Of a DNA stretch of 64,000 bases, positions 43,187 through 52,197 are shown piece after piece; the stretch's first letter is position 1; each line of letters starts with the position of its first letter. The translations under genes were made by a program, and so were the position numbers. The notes beneath the pieces were generated by a model. It ran no database searches and had not been told where the DNA came from. It saw only the letters and a list, made by a program, of their open reading frames with translations. The DNA is taken from NCBI GenBank assembly GCA_015063305.1, contig SVUJ01000006.1, forward strand, positions 1 to 64,000. The letters are read 5' to 3'. Origin of the DNA: Oscillospiraceae bacterium (GTDB lineage Bacteria > Bacillota > Clostridia > Oscillospirales > CAG-272).

Positions 43187-45187
43187 TTGAATAAAAAAGA
43201 AAAAGTAAACGTCGAAAGCGCATCTGCGCATTCAAAGTCTACCAAAAAAGTTCGCGGCGGAAATTCAAAAGCTTTTTCTACAAGTCTTATACTGGGACTT
43301 TTAGACAAGCTGACCGATGCCGTATATAACGCCGTTATGAACGGTCTTTTTGGAAGGATATTTACGGCATATTCCTCCGAGCAGGCGGCGTTTGAGCGCG
43401 GATTTGTAAAGAATTATCTTGCAGATGAGATAAATTCTAACAACAAATTCCACAGAATACGTTCAAAGCTCTCAAAGGCTTTCGAGGGAAGTATATTTAT
43501 CGGAAAGCTTGGGGATATGGTCAGAAGTATGCTTTCAACCTCTCTGAAGCTCTACGGAAATTTCTTGCTTTGCTTTGGACTTTATTCGATACTCATATAT
43601 TTTCTGCGCGCTCTCATTCCCGAGCTTGGGGGATATGATTTATGGGAGCTTGCAGTTCCTGTGGTATCTATTCTTCTTTCGCTTCCGCTTTTGATGTCAA
43701 GAAAGAGTCTTGGCAGAGCGGTAGGATATAGCAGAATATTGCGATTGCTTTTTACAGAGGGCTTTGGATTTAAAGATGAAAGCTTTGATATCCCTGTAAA
43801 AAGGTCTAACAGAAAAGCGAATTTTGCTATCATACTTGGTATGATAGCAGGACTTTCCACCTTCTTCATAGATCCGATAGTAATTCCTGTACTCATTCTT
43901 GCCTTCTTGGCAATATCTATGGTTATAATAACCCCCGAGATAGGAATTATCTGTTCTATATTTTTCCTTCCGTTTCTTTCGATTTCTGAATATCCGTCGG
44001 TCATTCTTGCGCTGCTTGTTTTTGTTACCACGATCGGATATGTTATAAAGCTACTCAGAGGAAAGCGAATATTCAAGATAGAATTGCTTGATCTTTTCGT
44101 TATCTTTTTCGGAGTGATCATATTTATGGCAGGTATAATAAGCGCGGGCGGCGCGGATTCTCTAGCCTCGGCGATACTTTCATGTGTTCTTATGCTGGGA
44201 TTTTTCCTTGTGGTGAACACTATGAGGACCGAAAAATGGATCAATCGCTGTGTCAGCGCGCTTGTGGCTTCATCGGTTATCGTTGCGATGATAGGAATAT
44301 GGGAATACGTATCGGGGGCGGCAACCGTTGCCTGGATAGATAAGAATTATTTCCCCGATATCGAAGGACGCGTGGTCTCTGTGTTTCAAAATCCCAACGT
44401 GTTGGCTACCTACCTGACACTCTGTCTGCCGCTCGTTATAGCAAAGATGCAGAGAGCCGAAACGGGCAGGGGAAGGCTGCTGGGCTTTGTGTCAACGCTT
44501 GTTATGATAGGCTGTCTGATATTGACTTGGTCAAGAGGGGCGTGGCTTGCGGTGATAATAAGTCTGCTTATAATGGCGCTTATAAACAACAGAGGTGCGT
44601 TCAAGGCGCTCTTTGTTCTGGGGCTTTGCGTTCCGGCATTGCCGTTTGTCCTGCCCGATAATATAGTTTCAAGATTTATGAGTATAGGCGACCTTTCCGA
44701 TTCCTCCAGCTATTACAGAGTGTATACGTGGAGAGGTACTATAGAGGCTATAAAGGACTATTTTGTTGGAGGAATAGGGTACGGCAATCTGGCTTATTCC
44801 GAGATATATCCGCAGTACGCTTATGCGGGCATAGAGGCAGCCGAGCATAGCCATAACCTGTTTTTACAGATGTTTTTGGGATCGGGAATATTCGGACTGC
44901 TGATATTCCTTATGGTAATATTCCTCTTCTTCCAGAAGAATCTTGAATTTTTGAGATGTACAGATGACAAGAATCTGAAGATATTCGTTTCAGCGGCATT
45001 TTCCGCGATATGCGGCGCGCTGATAATGGGTATGTTTGATTATATATGGTATAACTACAGAGTATTCTTCGTCTTTTGGATAGTGTTTGCGATATCCTGC
45101 GCGTATATAAGATTTGGAAACAGAGAGGTAGAGCGCCAAAGAGTTACTAACGATTCGAATGCGGATGCCGCTGCAATAGATATATAA
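43187..45187 (+). CDS. O-antigen ligase / Wzy-like polytopic membrane protein
   Basis: 666-residue protein with about 12 membrane segments after a 40-residue basic, soluble N-terminus. The Wzy_C (PF04932) region, roughly 430-590, has W-S-R-G-A-W and the large loop Y-R-V-Y-T-W-R-G-T-I-E-A-I-K-D...G-I-G-Y-G-N...E-H-S-H-N-L-F-L-Q, the usual catalytic histidine motif. The start is a TTG at 43187, 11 bases from AGGAG; no better ATG fits. Likely role: polymerising or ligating a surface glycan. It follows trmD by 29 bases and precedes two DUF4330 genes. Confidence 0.85.
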   Translation: MNKKEKVNVESASAHSKSTKKVRGGNSKAFSTSLILGLLDKLTDAVYNAVMNGLFGRIFTAYSSEQAAFERGFVKNYLADEINSNNKFHRIRSKLSKAFEGSIFIGKLGDMVRSMLSTSLKLYGNFLLCFGLYSILIYFLRALIPELGGYDLWELAVPVVSILLSLPLLMSRKSLGRAVGYSRILRLLFTEGFGFKDESFDIPVKRSNRKANFAIILGMIAGLSTFFIDPIVIPVLILAFLAISMVIITPEIGIICSIFFLPFLSISEYPSVILALLVFVTTIGYVIKLLRGKRIFKIELLDLFVIFFGVIIFMAGIISAGGADSLASAILSCVLMLGFFLVVNTMRTEKWINRCVSALVASSVIVAMIGIWEYVSGAATVAWIDKNYFPDIEGRVVSVFQNPNVLATYLTLCLPLVIAKMQRAETGRGRLLGFVSTLVMIGCLILTWSRGAWLAVIISLLIMALINNRGAFKALFVLGLCVPALPFVLPDNIVSRFMSIGDLSDSSSYYRVYTWRGTIEAIKDYFVGGIGYGNLAYSEIYPQYAYAGIEAAEHSHNLFLQMFLGSGIFGLLIFLMVIFLFFQKNLEFLRCTDDKNLKIFVSAAFSAICGALIMGMFDYIWYNYRVFFVFWIVFAISCAYIRFGNREVERQRVTNDSNADAAAIDI

Positions 45188-45208
45188 GGGAAAGGAAAGT
45201 GAGCTTGA

Positions 45209-45745
45209 ATGAAAAAAACACCCAAGAATAATATAAGCGGTGAAATAAAAGCTTCCTCAAAGCCGCGCCGTCGCTTCAATTTTATAGATTTTCTGTTGAT
45301 ACTGTTTGTTTTGGCGGTGGTTTTTGTTGCTGTCAATATTGTGTCACCTATGTCGCTTATAGATAAGCTAAGACCGGATACAACGCATACAATACAGTAT
45401 ACGGTAGAATTTACAGGGGTCAGCGCGGAGTATATAGAGAAGATAAAAGAAAACGATACGGTGGTTGATGCCGTATCAAAGCAGACGCTGGGTTCTGTTA
45501 CTGCCGTTGATAATAATACGAAATATACCGTTCTTGAATACAACGAAGCTGCAAATGCGGGGGTTTTGGTAGAGTATCCCGACAGATATAATATCATAGT
45601 TACGATAAGCGCAAGTGCTACTTATCGCGATGAGATAGGCTACAGAGTCAATGACCGAAGAATAGCTGTTGGTGAAAAAATGGCGCTTCGTTTTCCTGAT
45701 TTTGTACATGAGGGGTACTGTATTGGCCTCTCGGTTGAGTCTTAA
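45209..45745 (+). CDS. DUF4330 membrane-anchored protein (copy 1)
   Basis: 178-residue protein with a basic N-terminus, one hydrophobic segment after F-N-F-I-D-F-L-L-I (about 28-47) and an extracellular beta-rich domain with V-E-F-T-G-V-S and I-A-V-G-E-K-M-A-L-R. Pattern and length match DUF4330 (PF14221), whose function is unknown. It lies 21 bases after the O-antigen-ligase-like gene and 14 before a paralogue. The context suggests a role with surface polysaccharide, which is inference only. Confidence 0.7.
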   Translation: MKKTPKNNISGEIKASSKPRRRFNFIDFLLILFVLAVVFVAVNIVSPMSLIDKLRPDTTHTIQYTVEFTGVSAEYIEKIKENDTVVDAVSKQTLGSVTAVDNNTKYTVLEYNEAANAGVLVEYPDRYNIIVTISASATYRDEIGYRVNDRRIAVGEKMALRFPDFVHEGYCIGLSVES

Positions 45746-45759
45746 GGGGGTGCATAAGT

Positions 45760-46308
45760 ATGGCAAGAGTTAAAAAGACAAAAGCAGAAAGAAAGAATGC
45801 GCCTCACTTTAACGTTATTGACGCAATGATAATCATATTGGTCATAGCGGCGGTTGTGGGAATATATTTCAGATACAATATAATTGATTTTCTCACCAAC
45901 GACAAAAATAACGACGAGTACGTGGTGTCCTTCTCGGTTGAAAACGTGAGGTATACTACACCTAACTATATTCGCGTTGGAGATACCGTGTATTTCAAAT
46001 CAAATGGGGAGATCTTGGGCGAATTTATAAGTGAGTCTGAAAACCAGAATCCGCTCAATATAACCATTGCTTCCGAGGACTTTGTTAAGTCAAACGGAGA
46101 GATAGTTAAAATACATTATCCCGATGGGGAGTCGAGAGTTAATTTGTCGGGACGCTTGCTTTGTGAGGGAAGCTATAGCCCCGAGACCGGATTTTGCATA
46201 GACGGAAGCACATATATCGCGCCAGGTCAGAGCATAGAGGTATATACCGAAACGGTAAGCTTCGTGTTGAGTGTGACCTCAATAGAGCTATATCAAGAGG
46301 AAAATTAA
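45760..46308 (+). CDS. DUF4330 membrane-anchored protein (copy 2)
   Basis: 182-residue paralogue of the preceding gene: K-K-T-K-A-E-R-K basic start, F-N-V-I-D-A-M-I-I-I-L-V-I-A-A-V-V-G-I transmembrane segment, then V-S-F-S-V-E-N-V-R-Y and a terminal domain with I-A-P-G-Q-S-I-E-V-Y-T. The two copies share layout but are clearly diverged, so they may form a heteromer. SD AAGGGGGTG. Function unknown. No clear terminator follows. Confidence 0.68.
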   Translation: MARVKKTKAERKNAPHFNVIDAMIIILVIAAVVGIYFRYNIIDFLTNDKNNDEYVVSFSVENVRYTTPNYIRVGDTVYFKSNGEILGEFISESENQNPLNITIASEDFVKSNGEIVKIHYPDGESRVNLSGRLLCEGSYSPETGFCIDGSTYIAPGQSIEVYTETVSFVLSVTSIELYQEEN

Positions 46309-46532
46309 GCTTGTTTGGGCGCAAATGCTGTCAAAAAACAGCAATATGTGACACTTTTTGCAAATTTATGTGCAAAATGTGTCAAAGTTGTGTCTATATG
46401 CTAAAAAAGTTTATAAAAAATCACCAAAGCTTGGCTATTGATTTTGTTTCGATTTTTTGATATACTATTATATGTAGATTAAACAAATAAATGTATTCTG
46501 AGTGGATATTTCGAGAACAGGAGCAGGATTTT

Positions 46533-46796
46533 ATGTTGACTAAAGATGTAACAATAACTAATAATATAGGATTGCACGCAAGACCGGCAACCTTCTTTAT
46601 ACAGAAGGCTAACTCGTATAAGTCTTCGATCTGGGTAGAGAAGGACGATCGCAAGGTCAATGCGAAGAGCTTGCTCGGAGTTCTTTCGTTGGGTATTGCT
46701 AAGGGTATGACTGTTACTTTGATTGCTGACGGTCAGGACGAGGAAAGCGCAATAAACGGCTTGATAGAGCTTGTTCAAACCGGATTCGCTGAATAA
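46533..46796 (+). CDS. ptsH: Phosphocarrier protein HPr
   Basis: 87-residue HPr. His15 in G-L-H-A-R-P-A is the PEP-dependent phosphorylation site and Ser46 in A-K-S-L-L-G-V is the HPr-kinase site. The ATG at 46533 is chosen because it gives this canonical numbering; an in-frame ATG at 46491 would add 14 unsupported residues. AGGAG lies about 9 bases before. It stands alone; ptsI and hprK are not nearby. It serves PTS sugar uptake and catabolite control. Confidence 0.93.
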   Translation: MLTKDVTITNNIGLHARPATFFIQKANSYKSSIWVEKDDRKVNAKSLLGVLSLGIAKGMTVTLIADGQDEESAINGLIELVQTGFAE

Positions 46797-46804
46797 ATAT
46801 CTTC

Positions 46805-46832
46805 GGAGCTGTCGTAAGGCAGCTCCTTTTTT
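46805..46832 (+). terminator. Terminator of ptsH
   Basis: GGAGCTG (46805-46811) and CAGCTCC (46820-46826) form a 7-bp stem followed by TTTTTT. Confidence 0.85.
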
Positions 46833-46850
46833 GTAAAGGAGGTGGGGATA

Positions 46851-48695
46851 ATGCCTCAGAGTGAGAAAAGAAAACAAGAGCTTCTTGAAAAGGCAAATTC
46901 TCTGCCTGTCTGTCCCGGAGTATATATTATGCGGGACAAGGGAAATAAGGTCATATACGTTGGAAAATCAAGAAAGCTTAAAAACAGGGTTTCACAGTAT
47001 TTTCAAAATAGCAGGAAGAATTTCAAGACCGAAAAGATGGTCAGAGCAACCGAGGATTTTGATTATATAGTCTGCTCAACCGAGATAGAGGCGCTCAGCC
47101 TTGAAAATACGCTTATAAAGCAACATTCTCCAAGGTACAATATACGCCTTAAGGACGCGAAGTCCTATCCCTATATCAAGATAACCGCGGAGGAATATCC
47201 CCGACTTGTTTACACAAGAACAAGACTTTCGGATAAGGCGCGGTATTTTGGGCCCTTTACGGGAACGGCAACGGTATTCACGCTTTTGGACGTGATAAAA
47301 AAATCACTCGGAATTCCCAACTGTAAGAGAAGATTTCCTCAGGATATAGGCAAAGAGCGCCCCTGCCTTTATTACCAGATGAACCAATGCTGCGGTGTCT
47401 GCACGGGAAAGGTGAGCGCCGAGGAGTATAATGCGCTGATAAAATGTGCGGCGGATATACTCAAGGGCAATATATCCTCGTCTGTAAGAATACTTGAGGA
47501 GCAGATGATGGATTTTGCCGATAAGGAGAATTTTGAAGCCGCGGCAAGGTGCAGGGATACGATAAACGCGCTCAAACGCCTTAACGAAAAACAGCAGATG
47601 GTGTCAGCGCCCGGCACGGATCAGGACGTGTTTGGTATCTATACCGACGACCTTTGTGCCTGTATTTCCGTGATGTACGTCAGGGACGGCGCGGTTACCG
47701 ATAAATCCGACCACGTGTTTGGCGCGGAAACGCTTGTGGACAGCACCTCGCTGTCGTCCTTTATAATTGATCATTACCGAGTGTACGACTATATACCAAA
47801 GACTATCCTTATTTCTTTTTCGCTTGAAGAAGAGGATAGCCAGATGATATCCGAGTACCTTTCACAGAAGGCAGGGTATAAGGTTTCTCTTCGTACCCCC
47901 GAAAGAGGCGACCTTCACAAGCTTTGCGCAACGGTGGACGATAACGCGGCTGAAAAGGCAAGACAGTTCCTTGCCGCTACAAGAAAGGACGAGAGTGTGC
48001 TTGTGGAGCTTGCCGAGCTTTTGCAGCTTGAAGTCCTGCCCGAAAGGATAGAGGCATACGATGTGTCCAATTTCGGCTCGGACAATAAGGTGTGCGGAAT
48101 GATAGTTTGCTCGAACGGTAAGTTTGATCGCGCCGATTATAGGTCTTTCAATATAAAAAGTGTTGAGGGAACTGACGACTACGCCTGTATGAGAGAGGCG
48201 CTCAGCCGAAGATTTGAGCATCTTGAGAGCGACGCGGCGGGCTCTTTTTCAAAGCTTCCCGACCTTATATTGCTTGACGGAGGCAAAGGACACGTTTCGG
48301 TTATAAAAGAGATGATGAGAGAGCGCGGGATAATGGATATACCTGTTTTCGGTATGGTCAAGGACGACTTCCACAAAACGAGGGCGCTTTCTACCGACAC
48401 AGAGGAGATAAATATAGCCAAGCATAGGTCGGTCTTTATGCTGATATACCGAATTCAAGATGAAGTTCACAGATTTTCGGTGAGCAAGACAACAAAGGCG
48501 AAGAGCTCTACGTTAAAGCGCTCTTCACTTGAAAAGATATCGGGTATCGGAAAGGCTAAGGCGGCGATACTCTTGCGGGAGCTTGGCGGACTTGCCGCGG
48601 TAAAGCGCGCGAGTGTGGAAGAGCTGTCTGCCATAAAGGGAATAAGCAAGAGCGATGCCACAAATATATTTGAGTATTTTCACGCCGAGAAATGA
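46851..48695 (+). CDS. uvrC: Excinuclease ABC subunit C
   Basis: 614-residue nuclease making both incisions in nucleotide excision repair. Domains: GIY-YIG (C-P-G-V-Y-I-M-R-D...V-I-Y-V-G-K-S), a cysteine-bearing region (C-L-Y-Y-Q-M-N-Q-C-C-G-V-C), UVR motif near 200-235, RNase H-like C-terminal nuclease (A-Y-D-V-S-N, L-I-L-L-D-G-G-K-G-H) and a tandem HhH at the end (I-S-G-I-G-K-A-K-A-A). The ATG at 46851 is 7 bases from AAGGAGG; an in-frame GTG at 46842 lies inside that SD and is rejected. Confidence 0.96.
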   Translation: MPQSEKRKQELLEKANSLPVCPGVYIMRDKGNKVIYVGKSRKLKNRVSQYFQNSRKNFKTEKMVRATEDFDYIVCSTEIEALSLENTLIKQHSPRYNIRLKDAKSYPYIKITAEEYPRLVYTRTRLSDKARYFGPFTGTATVFTLLDVIKKSLGIPNCKRRFPQDIGKERPCLYYQMNQCCGVCTGKVSAEEYNALIKCAADILKGNISSSVRILEEQMMDFADKENFEAAARCRDTINALKRLNEKQQMVSAPGTDQDVFGIYTDDLCACISVMYVRDGAVTDKSDHVFGAETLVDSTSLSSFIIDHYRVYDYIPKTILISFSLEEEDSQMISEYLSQKAGYKVSLRTPERGDLHKLCATVDDNAAEKARQFLAATRKDESVLVELAELLQLEVLPERIEAYDVSNFGSDNKVCGMIVCSNGKFDRADYRSFNIKSVEGTDDYACMREALSRRFEHLESDAAGSFSKLPDLILLDGGKGHVSVIKEMMRERGIMDIPVFGMVKDDFHKTRALSTDTEEINIAKHRSVFMLIYRIQDEVHRFSVSKTTKAKSSTLKRSSLEKISGIGKAKAAILLRELGGLAAVKRASVEELSAIKGISKSDATNIFEYFHAEK

Positions 48696-48714
48696 TTGTT
48701 AAGAGGTAATTTAT

Positions 48715-49278
48715 ATGATGAGGATAATAACGGGAAATGCGAAGGGGGTCAGACTTGCAACCCTTGAGGGTGATGCAACAAGACCTACCACCGAAAGGGC
48801 AAAGGAAGCGCTCTTTTCGATGCTTCAATTTGATATCGAGGGCAGAGTGGTGCTTGACCTTTTTGCAGGTTGCGGTCAGCTTTCTCTTGAAGCGCTGAGC
48901 CGAGGCGCAGCACACGCCGTTATGATAGACAAAGCGCCTGATGCTATCAAAATAATAAAAACGAATGCGCTCAAAACAAAGCTCGATGGACTGTGCGAGA
49001 TATATAACTGTGATTTTAGCGAGTATATCCGCAAAAATCGCGGCAAGAAGTTCGATATCGTATTTATAGACCCGCCGTATGCTTCAAATCTCTGCGTAAG
49101 CGCACTTGAGAAGCTGGTAGAGGCGGATATGCTGAAGCCCTCGTCGGTCGTGGTGTGCGAAACGGGAAACGAGGATCTTTTCCTTGGAAATAATTCGCTG
49201 GCGGAGAAATTTGAGATTGTGAAGCAGGTGCGATACAGCAGGTCATATCTGACTATCCTGAACCCTGCCAAGGAGTGA
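48715..49278 (+). CDS. rsmD: 16S rRNA (guanine966-N2)-methyltransferase RsmD
   Basis: 187-residue methyltransferase. It starts M-R-I-I-T-G-N-A-K-G, has R-P-T-T-E-R-A-K-E-A-L-F, motif I V-L-D-L-F-A-G-C-G-Q-L-S-L-E-A-L-S-R-G-A and catalytic motif IV D-P-P-Y. The classic G-S-G-x-L-G-x-E of the family reads G-C-G-Q-L-S-L-E. It precedes coaD by 4 bases, a conserved pair in Firmicutes. Confidence 0.93.
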   Translation: MMRIITGNAKGVRLATLEGDATRPTTERAKEALFSMLQFDIEGRVVLDLFAGCGQLSLEALSRGAAHAVMIDKAPDAIKIIKTNALKTKLDGLCEIYNCDFSEYIRKNRGKKFDIVFIDPPYASNLCVSALEKLVEADMLKPSSVVVCETGNEDLFLGNNSLAEKFEIVKQVRYSRSYLTILNPAKE

Positions 49279-49282
49279 GAAA

Positions 49283-49780
49283 ATGGAAGCAAAAAAGCGT
49301 ATAGCGATAGTCCCCGGGAGCTTCGACCCTATCACAAACGGACATCTTGATATCGTCCGCAGGGCGGCAGAGCTTTATGATAAGGTCTATCTTGCGGTTA
49401 TGATAAATTCTGAAAAGAGATATATGTTTACGCTTCAACAGCGCAAAAAGATAGCAGAGACAGCGGTCTTGGGTATCGATAAGGTAGAGGTAATATCCTC
49501 TGAGGGGTATCTGTGGAAGCTAGCGGAGGAGCTTGACGCCTGCGCGATAGTTAAAGGTGTCAGAAACAGCGTCGACAGAGAATACGAGCTTAAAATGGCT
49601 GAATATAACTCGGCGCACAATCCCAAAGCCGAAACGGTGCTTCTCGATACTGCGGACGGTCTTGGGGGCGTAAGCTCAACCCTTGTGCGCGAGAAGATAA
49701 TGAGAGGCGAGGATATCTCGTCTTATCTCCCCGACAGCGCCATATGTGAAATATACAAAATAATCCCGCAGAGGATATGA
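49283..49780 (+). CDS. coaD: Phosphopantetheine adenylyltransferase
   Basis: 165-residue nucleotidyltransferase adding AMP to 4'-phosphopantetheine, the penultimate CoA step. T/HxGH motif P-G-S-F-D-P-I-T-N-G-H-L-D, V-K-G-V-R-N-S-V-D-R-E-Y-E-L and the S-S-T-L-V-R-E loop are present. SD AAGGAG sits within the rsmD 3' end. Pathway partner of the CoaX-like protein encoded 34 kb away. Confidence 0.95.
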   Translation: MEAKKRIAIVPGSFDPITNGHLDIVRRAAELYDKVYLAVMINSEKRYMFTLQQRKKIAETAVLGIDKVEVISSEGYLWKLAEELDACAIVKGVRNSVDREYELKMAEYNSAHNPKAETVLLDTADGLGGVSSTLVREKIMRGEDISSYLPDSAICEIYKIIPQRI

Positions 49781-49847
49781 TATTATTAAGGGGACACCTT
49801 TTGAGGAAAGGGTCGGCAGTGCCGACAGCCAATCTTCGGGAACGTTT

Positions 49848-50270
49848 ACCTTGATTGTTTAACCCCACCCGATGGTGGGGTTATGCTCTATAAAAGCCTT
49901 CTCCTCCGGGAGGAAGGGGGGACCGCATAGCGGTGGAAGGAGAATGCGGAACATTAAAATTAAGTTGACTTTCTTGTAACGCACTCTCCCTCAGTCGCTT
50001 CGCGCCAGCTCCCTCCCGGAAGGAGCCTTTTTTGAAGTCTGCCTTAATTGTTTATAATCCTCCGATGGTGGGGTTATGCTCTATAAAAGCCTTCCTCCGG
50101 GAGGAAGGGGGACCGCATAGCGGTGGAAGGAGCCCGCGTAACGTTAAATTTAGGCTAATTTTATTGTAGCGCACTCTCCCTCAGTCGCTTCGCGCCAGCT
50201 CCCTCCCGGAAGGAGCTTTTTTGAAGTCTGCCTTAATTGTTTATAATCCTCCAATTGGTAGGTTTATGCT
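49848..50270. repeat. Two full and one partial tandem copies of a ~190-bp REP-like palindromic element
   Basis: Copies at about 49848-50040 and 50041-50229, with a third start from 50230. Each has GATGGTGGGGTTATGCTCTA (49871, 50064), a TCCGGGAGGAAGGGGGACCG block, GCATAGCGGTGGAAGGAG, and CACTCTCCCTCAGTCGCTTC followed by GCGCCAGCTCCCTCCCGGA. The start block and end block are largely complementary to each other, so each copy can fold on itself. This family recurs in many Oscillospirales genomes (memory). The preceding stretch 49781-49847 holds only a small GTCGGCA-G-TGCCGAC palindrome. No gene is visible. Confidence 0.88.
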
Positions 50271-50297
50271 TATTTTTTGCCGAAATAATTCTGCTTC

Positions 50298-50326
50298 GCA
50301 TAAAATTGTCCTATACCCCATATATT
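50298..50326 (+). promoter_or_regulatory. Candidate sigma-E (sporulation) promoter of spoIVA
   Basis: GCATAAA (50298-50304), 14 bases, then CATATATT (50319-50326) resembles the mother-cell sigma-E consensus (ATA-type -35, CATACANT -10). No good sigma-A promoter is placed here. It starts right after the repeat array. Confidence 0.45.
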
Positions 50327-50358
50327 TTATTGACAAATATACGGGAGGAAATATTTTT

Positions 50359-51837
50359 ATGGCAGAACATTCAATTTACCGCGACATTGCGGAGCGTACG
50401 GGCGGTGACATATATATCGGTGTCGTTGGACCTGTGAGAACGGGAAAATCAACCTTTATAAAGAGATTTATGGAGTCGCTGGTGCTTCCCAACATAGGCG
50501 ACGGCTATTCAAGAGATAGGGCAAGGGACGAGATGCCACAGTCGGCGGCAGGGAAGACTGTTATGACCACAGAGCCAAAGTTCGTTCCCGATGAGGCGGT
50601 TAGTATCACGATAGACGATTGCGCGTCCCTGCGAGTAAAAATGATTGATTGCGTGGGGTACATAGTCCCCGAGGCGCTCGGAACTATAGAAAACGGTCAG
50701 CCGAGAATGGTTCACACACCGTGGCAACAAGAGCCGATGCCCTTTGTCGAGGCGGCTGAGATGGGTACGGAGAAGGTAATTAAGGAGCACTCGACTATAG
50801 GTATGCTCATAAGCACCGACGGTACTATCGGCGAGATATCGCGTGAGAGCTACGTCGCGGCAGAGGAAAGGATAGTTGGTGAGCTTAAAGCTCTCGGTAA
50901 GCCATTTGCTATGGTGCTGAATTCGGCAGACCCTTCCTCTGAAAGTTCTATTGCTCTTGCTTATGAGCTTGAAGCAAAATATGACGTTCCCGTGGCGCTC
51001 GTCAGCTGTATAGACCTTGACGCGGAGGATATCACTCGTATCCTCGAGCTTGTCTTGCACGAATTTCCCGTCAGCGAGATAAGGATAAAGATGCCATCCT
51101 GGATGTCTGCTCTTGATAGCTCCCACAAAATAAAGGCGTCGGTAAACGCCTCGGTATGTACCTGTGCAGACAAGATACGTAAAACGGGAGATATCAAGGA
51201 CGCTTTCGCCGAGCTTGGAAATAACGAATATATCAAATCAAGCATAATAGAGGACATTGACCTTGGCACGGGTAAGGCGGTCATGAACGTATCCTTTGAC
51301 GACGAGCTCTATTATTCTGTATTGAGTGAGCTGAGCGGCTTTGAGATAGCAAACGAAAGGGAACTGATATCCCTGCTCAAGGACCTCGCGCAGATGAAGA
51401 GCCGTTACGACAGAGTGGCAGAGGCGCTTACTATGGCAGAGGAAAAGGGATACGGAATCGTTATGCCTACGGTAGAGGAGCTTAGACTTGAAGAGCCGCA
51501 GATAGTAAAGCAGTCGGGCGGATACGGTGTCAAGCTTTGCGCGTCGGCACAATCGATACATATGATACGCGCTAACATAGAGACCGAGATAAATCCTATC
51601 GTCGGAACAGAGCAGCAGTCTGCCGAGATAGTGAAATATATGCTTCGTGAATTCGAGGAAGAGCCGGGCAGGATATGGGAGTCCAATATGTTTGGCAAGA
51701 GCCTTTACGAGCTTGTGAACGAGGGGCTTCACACCAAGCTCGAGCATATGCCCGAGGAGTCGAGATCTAAGATATCCGAAACGCTTGAGCGCATAATAAA
51801 CGAGGGCAGCAACGGACTTATCTGTATTATATTGTAA
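50359..51837 (+). CDS. spoIVA: Stage IV sporulation protein A
   Basis: 492-residue spore-coat basement ATPase, the same length as B. subtilis SpoIVA. Walker A G-P-V-R-T-G-K-S-T near residues 24-32, N-terminal R-D-I-A-E-R-T-G-G-D-I-Y-I-G and the hydrophobic C-terminal end L-I-C-I-I-L, which in B. subtilis anchors to SpoVM. The protein polymerises on the forespore surface. The ATG at 50359 follows GGGAGGA; upstream in-frame codons come from repeat DNA and are rejected. Good evidence the organism is an endospore former. Confidence 0.96.
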   Translation: MAEHSIYRDIAERTGGDIYIGVVGPVRTGKSTFIKRFMESLVLPNIGDGYSRDRARDEMPQSAAGKTVMTTEPKFVPDEAVSITIDDCASLRVKMIDCVGYIVPEALGTIENGQPRMVHTPWQQEPMPFVEAAEMGTEKVIKEHSTIGMLISTDGTIGEISRESYVAAEERIVGELKALGKPFAMVLNSADPSSESSIALAYELEAKYDVPVALVSCIDLDAEDITRILELVLHEFPVSEIRIKMPSWMSALDSSHKIKASVNASVCTCADKIRKTGDIKDAFAELGNNEYIKSSIIEDIDLGTGKAVMNVSFDDELYYSVLSELSGFEIANERELISLLKDLAQMKSRYDRVAEALTMAEEKGYGIVMPTVEELRLEEPQIVKQSGGYGVKLCASAQSIHMIRANIETEINPIVGTEQQSAEIVKYMLREFEEEPGRIWESNMFGKSLYELVNEGLHTKLEHMPEESRSKISETLERIINEGSNGLICIIL

Positions 51838-51858
51838 AAATGGTAAAGCAAAAAGAAA

Positions 51859-51898
51859 ACCGCCGAACACTCAGATGTGTTCGGCGGTAAAGCTTTTT
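51859..51898. terminator. Terminator between spoIVA and rpsR (convergent)
   Basis: ACCGCCGAACAC (51859-51870) and GTGTTCGGCGGT (51877-51888) form a 12-bp stem followed by AAAGCTTTTTT on the plus strand; the minus side has GTTTTCTTTTTGC. Confidence 0.85.
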
Positions 51899-51901
51899 TA
51901 A

Positions 51902-52156
51902 TTAGTCTGTTACGTAAGGAAGCAGAGCAACCTGTCTTGCACGCTTGATAGCTGTGTTAAGCTCTCTCTGGTGCTTTGCGCAAGTTCCGGAAATTCTTCT
52001 GGGAAGAATTTTGCCGCGCTCGCTGATGAACTTTCTCAGCTTTGCAGAATCCTTGTAGTCGATAAAGTCAACCTTATCAACACAGAATATGCAGACTTTC
52101 TTTCTTCTGCGCATAGCAGGCTTAGGTGCGCGCGCAGTATTTTCGGTTCTATCCAT
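51902..52156 (-). CDS. rpsR: 30S ribosomal protein S18
   Basis: 84-residue S18. Basic [10 protein letters not shown] start, D-Y-K-D and the conserved [25 protein letters not shown]. The C-x2-C plus later Cys and His suggest a zinc-binding (C+) paralogue. Third gene of rpsF-ssb-rpsR; SD AGGAGGA. Confidence 0.96.
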   Translation of the reverse strand: MDRTENTARAPKPAMRRRKKVCIFCVDKVDFIDYKDSAKLRKFISERGKILPRRISGTCAKHQRELNTAIKRARQVALLPYVTD

Positions 52157-52197
52157 TATAAGATCCTCCTGTTAAATTCATTGTGTTTGACGATGCC

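Noticed and set aside
46842-46850. GTG start for uvrC
   Set aside because: It overlaps AAGGAGG; ATG at 46851 has proper spacing.
49848-50229. Could the tandem repeats be a CRISPR array?
   Set aside because: Units are about 190 bases, self-complementary and without unique spacers; no cas genes nearby.
50221-50358. 46-residue N-terminal extension of SpoIVA
   Set aside because: It is encoded by repeat DNA and crosses the candidate promoter; the ATG at 50359 gives the exact known family length with a good SD.
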